Below, piece by piece: positions 1 to 8,478 of a stretch of 53,663 nt of DNA. Below the pieces are notes generated by a model. That model did not search any database. It was given only the letters and a program-made list of their open reading frames with translations, and was not told where the DNA came from. Every line of letters begins with the position of its first letter. The stretch's first letter is position 1. Location: the NCBI RefSeq assembly GCF_000620085.1, contig NZ_JHVJ01000018.1, forward strand, positions 1-53,663. The letters run 5' to 3'. The DNA comes from Marinobacterium jannaschii DSM 6295 (GTDB taxonomy: Bacteria; Pseudomonadota; Gammaproteobacteria; Pseudomonadales; Balneatricaceae). The translations under genes and the position numbers were made by a program.

Positions 1-16
1 CTATGGGACGCCATCC

Positions 17-330
<314 letters not shown>

Positions 331-744
331 TTTTACTGTTCCAATTATTCAGACCAGAACGATATCAGCCAGCCATATACCGGTCTGGAACCAGCTTCCT
401 TTTATCTGGCTTGCTGCGATTGCCCTGTATCTGATTTCAGCTTTTCAGTGCTGAATTACCACCTATACTGCTGTGCATGTTGTTACTGTTTCCCTTGAGC
501 CGGATATGTGGTCTTAAGGGACTTATTGAAGCAGGCTTTCGGGGAGATGCGTATCAGCTTAAGCAGGGAGGCTGTTGTCGGACCGGTTATAGCAATTTGA
601 GCCGCCGTTCTTTCCTGAAACAGGAGTTTCAGTTACCTTTGCGTATCTATTTATCGTTACGGGGCTGTCAGTACCGGTCTCCGTTCCAGGTCGTTATGAT
701 TTTCAGGGATGCTCTGGTACGCAGATAGGATTGGAGGAGGCGCT
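331..744. other. No convincing gene; spacer after the tRNA repeats
   Basis: The open frames here carry no recognisable protein features, and none has a good ribosome-binding site. The short dyad TTCAGTGCTGAA lies near 442-453. The next supported gene starts at 745 behind GGAGGAGG. Confidence 0.5.
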
Positions 745-1170
745 GTGACAAGAGCCGGATTCACATTATTCATTTTATTGTCTGCTTTCTCGTATAGGGC
801 AGTTGCAGAAAGCATGGTTATCACCCATCCGAAAGTCCCACTGGAGGCTGTGAGTAAGCAGTTCCTCCTCTCTGTGTTCGCAACTCAGAATAAATTCTGG
901 AGCAATGGCTTGCCGATCCAGGTATTTGTTTTACCTGATGAGCACCCACTGCATGTTGAGTTTGCCAAAGGGACCCTGGGCGTCTTTCCCTATCAGTTGC
1001 GGAACATCTGGGACAGAGTTATTGATGCCGGCGCCGGAATAACCCCTGAGCAGGTGGTGAGCCCCGCTGAAATGATGCGTCGGGTACAGAGTACCCCGGG
1101 AGCTGTCGGGTATCTGTATGATCAACCACTCGGATCACTGTCCCGCGTTAACAAGCTGGACGTATACTAA
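745..1170 (+). CDS. Small periplasmic substrate-binding-like protein (PstS/PBP-like fold)
   Basis: Product of 141 residues. I chose the GTG at 745 over the in-frame ATG at 709 because GGAGGAGG (733-740) lies 4 nt upstream and because this start places a clean Sec signal peptide (TRAGFTLFILLSAFSYRAVA) at the N-terminus, with cleavage after AVA. The mature part has the look of short phosphate-binding-protein-like domains: a KQFLLSVFATQNKFWSNG segment, then PVEMMRRV-type helix residues and a GAVGYLYD segment near the C-terminus. Such stand-alone domains often sit beside membrane-bound c-di-GMP or sensor proteins. Here the next gene, 54 nt downstream on the same strand, is exactly that, so a ligand-sensing partnership is a reasonable inference. 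The ligand is unknown. Confidence 0.72.
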   Translation: MTRAGFTLFILLSAFSYRAVAESMVITHPKVPLEAVSKQFLLSVFATQNKFWSNGLPIQVFVLPDEHPLHVEFAKGTLGVFPYQLRNIWDRVIDAGAGITPEQVVSPAEMMRRVQSTPGAVGYLYDQPLGSLSRVNKLDVY

Positions 1171-1224
1171 TTTACTGCGGTCATATCATTGTCGTCATCG
1201 CGGCAACATTCTAAGACAGGTTAT

Positions 1225-4092
1225 ATGCAGGGAAATCAGGGCATAAAAGGAACATCATTTCTCAGCCTGCGCTGGAAAACGTTTTTATTGTTGGTATTGA
1301 TACTGCTGGTTGTTCACGGCAGCTATTCGTTTATTGCTTACTATCAACTGGAACAGCGTTTTGAGCAGGAACGGGAGCGAATTAACCAGCGCGATCTTGC
1401 CGTGCTGGAAGGCATGATCTCGTCATCCTACCAGCGTCTGCTGGAGGTCGGTGAGATGCTGCCGCTGATCGTCGAGAACCAGGCCGGGCATGATGTTGAT
1501 GAACTGCTGTTGATGAGCCAGGAGCTGAACCTCAACTTTAACCGTTTCACCCTCAATGGATCGTTAGACGCGCTTTATCTCTATAACGAGAGGGCCCAAC
1601 TGGTTGGTGCCTGGGGTAAGCCGATCGGCTTACCACTGTCGGTGGTGCGGAATGTGCTGCGCACGGAAAAGCCGGTGCGCAGCCTGGAGTGTTCCTATGA
1701 TTGCCTGCGTTATGTCGCGTTACCTTTACGCTTATCAGCACAACGCACCGGTGTTCTGGTGGTGGGCCGCGCACTGGTTGATATTATTCTCGCCTTTAAC
1801 CAGCAAAACAGCCGGGATGTTGGCTTGGCGCTGCGGGTCGACGGCCAGAGTAGCGAACTGCCGGACTGGGGGCTGAATCTCAAGTTTCTGACCCATAAAG
1901 TTGCCAGCCTTGAGGTCCTGCAGGGGGCGGTGCTGAGTTCCGGGCTGCCATTGGAAGGCGGACGCTTTTCGGTTGATTCTCAGGGGCGCCACTATGAAGT
2001 ACTGTTGCGCCCGCCTGCCGCATTGCCGGGCGAGAAAGTGTACTGGGTGCTGATGGAAGACCTGACCCAGAAGCAGAGTGAGCTTCGGCGTGAACTGTTT
2101 TCCAGCCTGGCTCTGGCTGCCGCTGGTCTGTTTGTTGCTGCGGTATTACAGCTCTCCGCGTTGCGAAAGCCTTTTGTTCAGCTATCCCATATTGCACGTC
2201 ATCTGCCGCTGCTGGCGGACAGCTCCTATGACAAGGTTAAAGAGGCACTGGACGTCAAGCGCAAGCCACTGCTTGGTTTTCATGACGAGCTGGATGTGCT
2301 GAGGGATAGCAGTCTGGAGCTGACTGATCAGCTTCGTGGTCTGGAACTGTCAGTTCTGGAGCGAACACAAAGCGCCCTGCAACGCAGCGAGGAGCTGGAG
2401 CGCGAGCGGGACTTTGTGACCAGCCTGCTGGATACCGCACAGGCGGTGATTCTGACGCTGGACTACAACGGCTACATTACATCGATCAACAGCTTCGGTC
2501 TGCGGGCGCTGGGAGTCGAGGAAGAGATACTGAACAAAGTCCGGTTTCAGGATCTGAACCATGATGAGCAGCATCTGCAGGAGCATTTTCAACAACTTGA
2601 CCGGTTAAGCAAGGGGCTGGAGCTGCAGGTACAGTTTGAGGGACGTCTGGAATCCAGCGACGGCTTTCAGCGTGATCTCACATGGCTTCATTCCCGCTTA
2701 AATCATCCGGGGGGCGATGGCAGCCGAATTCTTACCATAGGTATGGATATTACCGAGCGTAAGTCCGCTGAGCGCCGTCTGTTCTGGCTGGTCAACCATG
2801 ACCCGCTTACCTCCTTGCCCAACAGAATGCTTTTCAACGAACACCTCTCGGAGCAGCTGCGCAAGGTCAGAGTCGCCGAACGGGATATCGTTATACTGGC
2901 CTGTGACCTGGATGGCTTCAAGGCGGTGAATGAAGCGCTGGGCTATGTACTGGGAGATGACCTGCTGCGTCAGGCTGCTCAGCGCATACTGACTACCATG
3001 CCTGCCGGAACCATGGTGGCGCGCATGGGCAGTGACGAGTTTATGGTGACGCTCAACCTGCCGCGGGGCAGTGCGCTGACCGAGACCTGTCCGGCAGCAC
3101 TTCTGCAGGCGTTTCAGAAGCCTTTCCTGCTGGATGGTTACGAGATTTTTGTCACCCTAAGTATTGGTATCGCCCGCTACCCTGAGCATGGTGAAGATGC
3201 CACGACTCTGGTGAAAAGTGCCGATATGGCGATTTTCCAGGCTAAAGATGACGGCCGTAACCGGGTGCGTTTCTTTAATTCCTCCCTGGGTGTCGAGCGT
3301 GATGAGCGCTTCTCGCTGGTCAATGATCTGCATAAAGCGATTGAGAATAAGCAGTTGCTGCTTCACTACCAGCCGCAGATCAATGCGATCACCGGCAAGG
3401 TCGTGGGACTGGAAGCGCTGTTGAGGTGGAATCACCCGGTAGCCGGAATGATTCCTCCGGGTAAGTTTATTCCGGTGGCTGAAGAGCAGGGCTTGATTGT
3501 GCCCATTGGCGATTGGGTATTGGAACAGGCGTGTCTGCAGTTACAGCGGTGGCAGGCTGACGGTGTCTGCGATGTTCAGGTCGGTGTTAACCTGGCAGGG
3601 CAGCAGTTGATGCATGAGGGTATTCTTGGCTCCGTCGAAAGATCGCTGCAAAAAGCCGGACTGGATGCGACCGCGCTTGATCTGGAGGTGACAGAGAGCT
3701 TCCTGTTACGCCACACTGAGTCAACGATCAGCAAGCTTTACCAGTTACGGGAGATGGGGGTAACCCTGTCGATGGATGACTTCGGTACCGGATACTCCTC
3801 CCTCAGTTATCTGAAGAAATTACCGATGGACCGGCTTAAGATCGATCAGAGCTTTGTCCGCGACATTGGACGGGATGCCGATGATGAATCGATCGTGCGC
3901 GCCATTATTGCGTTATGTCAGAGCCTGGGACTTGAGGTACTGGCGGAAGGTGTCGAAACTGCCGAGCAACTGGCATTCCTGCGGATGCAGGGCTGCCATC
4001 TGATTCAGGGCTACTATTACAGTAAACCTCTGGAAGCGGAGGAGGTACTGCCGTACCTCCTGGAAAAAAACGCCGTCGCAGAGTCAGTTTAA
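1225..4092 (+). CDS. Membrane sensor PAS-GGDEF-EAL protein (c-di-GMP metabolism)
   Basis: 955 residues from ATG 1225, which follows AGACAGG; an in-frame TTG at 1189 would add 12 residues but has no clear ribosome-binding site. Order: transmembrane helix at about 20-40, a ~250-residue periplasmic sensor region, a second transmembrane helix at about 293-311, a coiled-coil/HAMP-like stretch, a PAS domain (~395-510), GGDEF (~525-680) and EAL (~700-945). The GGDEF signature reads RMGSDEF, so the second glycine is serine and cyclase activity is doubtful. The EAL domain looks intact: GLEALLRWNHP, DLEVTESFLL, DDFGTGYSSLSYL, LKIDQSF and AEGVET. The likely net role is c-di-GMP hydrolysis at the inner membrane, controlled by the periplasmic region and perhaps by the preceding binding protein. 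The 3' end overlaps the convergent gene by 9 bp. Confidence 0.9.
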   Translation: MQGNQGIKGTSFLSLRWKTFLLLVLILLVVHGSYSFIAYYQLEQRFEQERERINQRDLAVLEGMISSSYQRLLEVGEMLPLIVENQAGHDVDELLLMSQELNLNFNRFTLNGSLDALYLYNERAQLVGAWGKPIGLPLSVVRNVLRTEKPVRSLECSYDCLRYVALPLRLSAQRTGVLVVGRALVDIILAFNQQNSRDVGLALRVDGQSSELPDWGLNLKFLTHKVASLEVLQGAVLSSGLPLEGGRFSVDSQGRHYEVLLRPPAALPGEKVYWVLMEDLTQKQSELRRELFSSLALAAAGLFVAAVLQLSALRKPFVQLSHIARHLPLLADSSYDKVKEALDVKRKPLLGFHDELDVLRDSSLELTDQLRGLELSVLERTQSALQRSEELERERDFVTSLLDTAQAVILTLDYNGYITSINSFGLRALGVEEEILNKVRFQDLNHDEQHLQEHFQQLDRLSKGLELQVQFEGRLESSDGFQRDLTWLHSRLNHPGGDGSRILTIGMDITERKSAERRLFWLVNHDPLTSLPNRMLFNEHLSEQLRKVRVAERDIVILACDLDGFKAVNEALGYVLGDDLLRQAAQRILTTMPAGTMVARMGSDEFMVTLNLPRGSALTETCPAALLQAFQKPFLLDGYEIFVTLSIGIARYPEHGEDATTLVKSADMAIFQAKDDGRNRVRFFNSSLGVERDERFSLVNDLHKAIENKQLLLHYQPQINAITGKVVGLEALLRWNHPVAGMIPPGKFIPVAEEQGLIVPIGDWVLEQACLQLQRWQADGVCDVQVGVNLAGQQLMHEGILGSVERSLQKAGLDATALDLEVTESFLLRHTESTISKLYQLREMGVTLSMDDFGTGYSSLSYLKKLPMDRLKIDQSFVRDIGRDADDESIVRAIIALCQSLGLEVLAEGVETAEQLAFLRMQGCHLIQGYYYSKPLEAEEVLPYLLEKNAVAESV

Positions 4093-4482
4093 ACCGAGCA
4101 GGTTAGCGCGGGCTTCCTCATAGCGGAAGCTTTCGTCACCACGCTGCTCGGCATCATGGCGCATCTCGTCCAGCCTCTGGTAGATAGCGATCTCTTCGTC
4201 CGGCATGTAGTGCAGACAATCACCGCCAAAATACCACAGCAGGTCGCGTGGGATCAGGGGAACCAGATGAGGATAGGCACGTACCAGGTGCAACATCAGG
4301 TGCTGGCCATCTTCATAGATATGCTCTTCCTGACGGGCAACGTCCTCTACCAGCGTGCGGTAGCGCTCCAGAAACTCCATATCGGCCGAATTCGGCGCTT
4401 CGAAGTTGAAAGGCTCCTGCTTGATCAGATTGTTATAGGTCAGTTTCAGGAAATTAAGGTGGAAGACGTGGTAGGGGGTCAC
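4084..4482 (-). CDS. Conserved hypothetical protein, PA2817-like
   Basis: 132 residues, GTG start at 4482 (an ATG gives M35 if the shorter form is used). A soluble, acidic, mostly helical protein with no signal peptide or membrane segment. The stretch YNNLIKQEPFNFEAP, the run HLMLHLVRAYPHLVPLIPRDL and the segment WYFGGDCLHYMPDEEI look conserved and match my memory of the pseudomonad PA2817 family, whose function is unknown. It is transcribed toward the preceding gene and overlaps its last 9 bp. The family name is recognition from memory; no function is assigned. Confidence 0.75.
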   Translation of the reverse strand: MTPYHVFHLNFLKLTYNNLIKQEPFNFEAPNSADMEFLERYRTLVEDVARQEEHIYEDGQHLMLHLVRAYPHLVPLIPRDLLWYFGGDCLHYMPDEEIAIYQRLDEMRHDAEQRGDESFRYEEARANLLGLN

Positions 4483-4748
4483 CGGGTACTCCGTTGCTCG
4501 AATTGGTCTGTACAGCTGAAAATAGCGTAACTGAGGTTACCGCCACAACGACGGACAACAGATTGTTGCACCAGCTGTGCGGAAGGAGACTTGAAAAGCT
4601 GCGATAATAGCGCCATTCAAAACAGCATTATATCTGAGTAGGGCTTTGGATGCTTCCGTTGAGCGTCCGCCGTAGCGGCCCCGGGCGTATCTTCCAAATT
4701 GCTGCCTGCCACTCAGTCATCGCTTTCTTAATCCAACAGGATCTGTAA

Positions 4749-5681
4749 ATGACAACCGCCTTATCAATTCGTGACCTGCGTAAGGTCTATGGTAATGGTT
4801 TTGAAGCGTTGAAGGGCATCAGCCTCGACGTACAGCAGGGGGATTTTTTCGCTCTGCTTGGCCCTAATGGGGCTGGTAAATCAACCACGCTGGGTATTGT
4901 TTCATCGCTGGTGAATAAAACCTCCGGATCGGTTTCTGTTTTTGGTTACGATCTTGAAACCCATCTGTCGCAAGCAAAGAAATGCCTGGGGGTTGTACCT
5001 CAGGAGTTCAACTTTAACCAGTTTGAAAAAGTGCTGGATATCGTTGTAAATCAGGCAGGGTATTACGGTATAGCGCGTAAGGATGCGCTGCAGCGGGCTG
5101 AGTTCTATCTCGGCAAACTGGGGCTATGGGAAAAGCGTAACCAGACTTCGCGTATGTTGTCCGGCGGTATGAAGCGCCGGCTGATGATTGCCCGTGCCCT
5201 GGTCCACAGTCCTAAACTTCTGATTCTGGATGAGCCGACAGCGGGTGTGGATATAGAGCTGCGCCGTTCTATGTGGGAGTTTCTGCAGGAGATCAATGCC
5301 GCCGGAACCACCATTATCCTGACCACCCATTACCTGGAAGAGGCAGAAAGCCTGTGCCGCAATATCGCCATCATTGATCAGGGCGCTATTGTGAAAAACA
5401 CCAGTATTCGCAGTCTGCTGCAGCAACTCAATACCGAAACCTTCCTGCTCGACCTGTCACCGACGCCCGCCGAATCCTTTGCGCTTGATGGCTATGAGGT
5501 TGAACTGGTGGACGGGCATACGGTGCAGGTCGAAGTGGAGAAAAGTCAGGGCCTGACTCCGGTCTTTGTGCAGCTGCGCGAACGCGGCTTCGAAGTGACC
5601 AGTATGCGTAACAAGGCTAACCGGCTGGAAGAACTGTTTGTCTCGTTAGTGGATAAAAATCTGGAGCAGCAACCCGCATGA
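4749..5681 (+). CDS. yadG: ABC transporter ATP-binding protein YadG
   Basis: 310 residues, ATG start at 4749. Walker A GPNGAGKST (~residues 38-46), Q-loop in VVPQEFNFN, signature LSGGMKRR, Walker B LLILDEPTAGVD and switch histidine in TTHYLEEAE are all present. Sequence and length match E. coli YadG closely, including the C-terminal MRNKANRLEELFVSLV. It energises the ABC-2-type permease encoded next; the two genes overlap by 4 bp (ATGA), which suggests translational coupling. The exported substrate of YadGH is not established. First gene of a run that also carries queF, a nitroreductase and a thioesterase. Confidence 0.96.
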   Translation: MTTALSIRDLRKVYGNGFEALKGISLDVQQGDFFALLGPNGAGKSTTLGIVSSLVNKTSGSVSVFGYDLETHLSQAKKCLGVVPQEFNFNQFEKVLDIVVNQAGYYGIARKDALQRAEFYLGKLGLWEKRNQTSRMLSGGMKRRLMIARALVHSPKLLILDEPTAGVDIELRRSMWEFLQEINAAGTTIILTTHYLEEAESLCRNIAIIDQGAIVKNTSIRSLLQQLNTETFLLDLSPTPAESFALDGYEVELVDGHTVQVEVEKSQGLTPVFVQLRERGFEVTSMRNKANRLEELFVSLVDKNLEQQPA

Positions 5682-6451
5682 ATTCACAGGAACTGTTCAT
5701 CGCTTTCTGGACCATTGTTACCAAAGAGATCCGCCGTTTCACCCGTATCTGGGCGCAGACCATGCTGCCACCGGCGATCACCATGACGCTCTATTTTGTG
5801 ATCTTCGGTAACCTGATTGGCAGCCGTATCGGCGATATGGGCGGCTTTGATTATATGGAGTACATAGTGCCGGGGCTGATCATGATGTCGGTGATCACGA
5901 ACTCCTACGGCAATGTTGTGTCCTCCTTCTTCGGCACCAAGTTCCAGCGTAATATTGAAGAGCTGCTGGTCTCACCGATACCCAACTGGATTATCCTCAG
6001 CGGCTATGTTGTTGGCGGTGTGGCCCGGGGGCTGGCCGTTGGCCTGATCGTTACCATGCTGTCGCTGTTCTTCACCGACCTGCAGGTACAGAACCTGATG
6101 GTGACAGTATCGGTGGTGTTCCTGACCGCGGTGCTGTTTTCCCTGGGCGGCTTTATCAATGCGGCCTACGCCAACTCCTTTGACGATATTGCGATCATTC
6201 CGACCTTTGTCCTGACGCCGCTGACCTATCTGGGCGGTGTGTTTTATTCGATCCAGTTGTTGCCGGAATTCTGGCAGAATGTATCCTTGCTTAACCCGAT
6301 TTTGTATATGGTCAACACCTTCCGCTTTGGCATCCTCGGGGTAAGTGATATCAGTATTGGTTTTGCATTCGCTATGATACTGATCTTTATCGCGGCGTTG
6401 TTTACCTACGCGCTGCATCTGCTGAACTGTGGTAAAGGTATTCGAAACTGA
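5678..6451 (+). CDS. yadH: ABC-2 type permease YadH
   Basis: 257 residues with six predicted membrane helices. Conserved family stretches include ITMTLYFVIFGNLIGSRIG, VPGLIMMSVITNSYGNV, KFQRNIEELLVSPIP and the permease motif FVLTPLTYLGGVFYS. It pairs with YadG to form a homodimeric-type exporter in the inner membrane. The start overlaps the yadG stop by 4 bp, and its own TGA shares one base with the queF ATG at 6451, so the three are probably translated together. The substrate is unknown. Confidence 0.95.
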   Translation: MNSQELFIAFWTIVTKEIRRFTRIWAQTMLPPAITMTLYFVIFGNLIGSRIGDMGGFDYMEYIVPGLIMMSVITNSYGNVVSSFFGTKFQRNIEELLVSPIPNWIILSGYVVGGVARGLAVGLIVTMLSLFFTDLQVQNLMVTVSVVFLTAVLFSLGGFINAAYANSFDDIAIIPTFVLTPLTYLGGVFYSIQLLPEFWQNVSLLNPILYMVNTFRFGILGVSDISIGFAFAMILIFIAALFTYALHLLNCGKGIRN

Positions 6452-7275
6452 TGAAACAGGATCAGATCCTCCAAGACGCACCGCTGGGACAGGATACTCA
6501 GTATGTGAACAGCTATGACCCGTCGCAGCTGTTTCCCATCGAGCGCCATATTAAATGGGCCGAGAAAAGTATCGATCGTGCTGAGCTGCCGTTCGATGGC
6601 GTTGATATCTGGAACGCCTACGAGATTTCATGGCTGAACAGCAAAGGCAAACCGATCGTATGCCTGGCTGAATTCCGCATTCCGGCCAGCTCCCGCTGCA
6701 TAATAGAATCCAAGTCATTCAAGCTCTATCTCAACTCCTTCAACCTGAGTCGCTTCGACAGCGAGGAGCAGGTGCGCGGGCTGATGGCAAAAGACCTGAG
6801 CGCGGCGGCCGGTGGTGAGGTGGAGGTGATTCTCTATCACCCGGATCGCGCCCCGGCTTTTGGTCAGTTCACCGGCTTCTGCCTCGACGATATGGATGTC
6901 GAAGTTGAGCACTACGAGCCTCAGCCTGAGCTGCTCAGGGCCGATCACGACGTCGTCGAAGAGGTGCTCTACAGTCATCTGCTGAAATCCAACTGCCCGG
7001 TGACCGGTCAGCCTGACTGGGCTTCCGTGGGCATCAGCTACAAAGGCCGCGAGATCGATCGCGAAGGCCTGCTGAAGTACCTGATCTCCTATCGTGAGCA
7101 TGGCGACTTCCACGAGCAGTGTGTCGAGAATATCTTTATGGATATCTGGAACCGTTGCCAGCCGGAATCGCTTAGTGTCTATGCCCGCTACGTGCGTCGT
7201 GGTGGCCTGGATATCAACCCATACCGCAGCTCCGAAGATCCGGATGTAGGCAATCTGCGCCTCAGCCGGCAGTGA
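6451..7275 (+). CDS. queF: NADPH-dependent 7-cyano-7-deazaguanine reductase
   Basis: 274 residues, the long two-module form of QueF typical of gammaproteobacteria (E. coli protein 282 aa). It reduces preQ0 to preQ1 in queuosine biosynthesis, in the cytoplasm. The QueF motif appears as ESKSFKLYLNSFN (~residues 88-100). The active-site cysteine lies in SNCPVTGQPDWASV (~185-198), with the catalytic aspartate following in PDW. The helix containing HGDFHEQCVENIF closes the substrate pocket. The ATG overlaps the yadH stop by one base (TGATG), so expression is tied to the transporter genes although no functional link is known. Confidence 0.97.
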   Translation: MKQDQILQDAPLGQDTQYVNSYDPSQLFPIERHIKWAEKSIDRAELPFDGVDIWNAYEISWLNSKGKPIVCLAEFRIPASSRCIIESKSFKLYLNSFNLSRFDSEEQVRGLMAKDLSAAAGGEVEVILYHPDRAPAFGQFTGFCLDDMDVEVEHYEPQPELLRADHDVVEEVLYSHLLKSNCPVTGQPDWASVGISYKGREIDREGLLKYLISYREHGDFHEQCVENIFMDIWNRCQPESLSVYARYVRRGGLDINPYRSSEDPDVGNLRLSRQ

Positions 7276-7291
7276 TTCAGGGAGAGAAAAA

Positions 7292-7852
7292 ATGAATGCT
7301 ATTGAAGCCCTGCATAACCGGGTCTCCTGTCCGTTGCTGGAAGAGCCAGGTCCGACTCAGCAACAACTGGATAATATGTTTCAGGCGGCGCTACGCTCGC
7401 CGGACCATGCCGGCCTGCACCCCTGGCGTTTCCTGCTGGTCAGCGGGGAGCAGCGTGAGCAGCTCGGAGAGCTGTATCTGGAAGCCGCGCTGAGAGGTAA
7501 TCCAGAGCTGTCTGTCGAGCGCCAGGAGAAAACCCGCAGGATGCCGCTACGGGCGCCGACCATGGTCGTGGTGATTGCCCGGCTGTGCGAACATCCCAAA
7601 GTACCTCAGTCTGAAATGCTGATCTCTGCCGGCTGTGCTGCGCAGAACATCCTGCATGCGGCACATGCACAGGGGATTGGTGCAATGTGGCGTACCGGTG
7701 AGCTGGCCTATGATGCTCACGTCAAGAGCGGCCTTGGCCTAACAGACAGCGAAGAGATTGTCGGGTATATCTATCTGGGAACACCGGCGCGAATCCGTAA
7801 GGTGCCGCAGCTGGAGCAAGACGATTATGTACAGACCTGGCAGAGAAGCTAA
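7292..7852 (+). CDS. Nitroreductase family protein, YdjA-like
   Basis: 186 residues behind the good ribosome-binding site GGGAGAG (7280-7286). The family's FMN-binding N-terminal motif is SPDHAGLHPWRF (~residues 35-46), and GCAAQNILHAAHAQGIGAMWRTG is the typical central helix. The short length, the Pro/Trp pattern and the C-terminal GYIYLGTPA match E. coli YdjA-type minimal nitroreductases, which use FMN and NAD(P)H. The substrate in vivo is unknown. It follows queF by 16 nt and precedes a thioesterase by 2 nt, so it belongs to the same transcription unit. Confidence 0.9.
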   Translation: MNAIEALHNRVSCPLLEEPGPTQQQLDNMFQAALRSPDHAGLHPWRFLLVSGEQREQLGELYLEAALRGNPELSVERQEKTRRMPLRAPTMVVVIARLCEHPKVPQSEMLISAGCAAQNILHAAHAQGIGAMWRTGELAYDAHVKSGLGLTDSEEIVGYIYLGTPARIRKVPQLEQDDYVQTWQRS

Positions 7853-7854
7853 AG

Positions 7855-8316
7855 ATGTCCCGGCAACAGAATACCGATGAATTCCTCGAATGGCTGCGAG
7901 GCCAGATTCCGCTGATCAATTATATGGGATTTAAACCTCTGCAGTTTGACGGTAACAGCCTCACCATGTCAGCCGAGCTGGCGCCAAATGTGAATGACAA
8001 GGGAACCGGCTTTGGCGGATCTCTAGCCACGGTGGCCACTTTGTGTGGCTGGAGCCTGATTACCCTGCACCTTCGCAGCCTGGGACGGGATGACGATGTG
8101 GTTATCCGCGATAGCCATCTGGAATACTTCCTGCCGGTCACCGAAGATTTCGCAGCTGTAGCGACGCTGCCCGATGCGGAAGCCCTGAGTGCTTTTAACC
8201 AGCGGATGGACAGAAAAGGCCGCGCCCGGATGGATCTGGTTATCGAGATCCGCCAGGATGATAAAGTGGCCCTGCGTCTCTCCGGTAGCTATGTGGCGCT
8301 GGAGAAAAAACGCTGA
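7855..8316 (+). CDS. Thioesterase-like hotdog-fold protein (YiiD C-terminal type)
   Basis: 153 residues, ATG two nt after the nitroreductase stop. Sequence features of the YiiD C-terminal/hotdog thioesterase group: FLEWLRGQIPLINYMGF at the N-terminus, then APNVNDKGTGFGGSLATVATLCGW, where the conserved N-x-x-G-T-x-F-G-G loop leads into the hotdog helix. C-terminal strands include DLVIEIRQ and ALRLSGSYVAL. It probably hydrolyses an acyl-CoA or acyl-ACP in the cytoplasm; the substrate cannot be read from sequence. Last gene of the yadG unit, followed by a terminator at 8323-8351. Confidence 0.85.
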   Translation: MSRQQNTDEFLEWLRGQIPLINYMGFKPLQFDGNSLTMSAELAPNVNDKGTGFGGSLATVATLCGWSLITLHLRSLGRDDDVVIRDSHLEYFLPVTEDFAAVATLPDAEALSAFNQRMDRKGRARMDLVIEIRQDDKVALRLSGSYVALEKKR

Positions 8317-8322
8317 CCTGCC

Positions 8323-8351
8323 GCGGAGGCGCCGTCCTCCGCCGGATTTTT
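8323..8351 (+). terminator. Rho-independent terminator after the yadG-queF-thioesterase unit
   Basis: Stem GCGGAGG (8323-8329) pairs with CCTCCGC (8336-8342) around loop CGCCGT. Four bases later comes T5 at 8347-8351. It lies 7 nt after the thioesterase stop. Confidence 0.8.
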
Positions 8352-8401
8352 CCCTTTCCGCTCTCAATCCTTTCCCTGAATGGCAGTTATCACTGTGACT
8401 G

Positions 8402-8433
8402 TTGACTCTAAAGCTTGCTTCAGGGTTTAAACT
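8402..8433 (+). promoter_or_regulatory. copA promoter with MerR-family (CueR-like) operator
   Basis: A -35 box TTGACT (8402-8407) and a -10-like TAAACT (8428-8433) are separated by an over-long 20-bp spacer, or 19 bp to TTAAAC. Within the spacer lies the dyad ACTCTAAAGC-TT-GCTTCAGGGT (8405-8426), with two mismatched pairs. Stretched spacers filled by such dyads are the hallmark of promoters activated by CueR, ZntR or CadR. No copper-type MerR gene is in the window, so the regulator must act from elsewhere. Confidence 0.72.
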
Positions 8434-8478
8434 GGACTTAATTGCATCATCCGGTTTCTGATTCAGGAGATTTATCTA

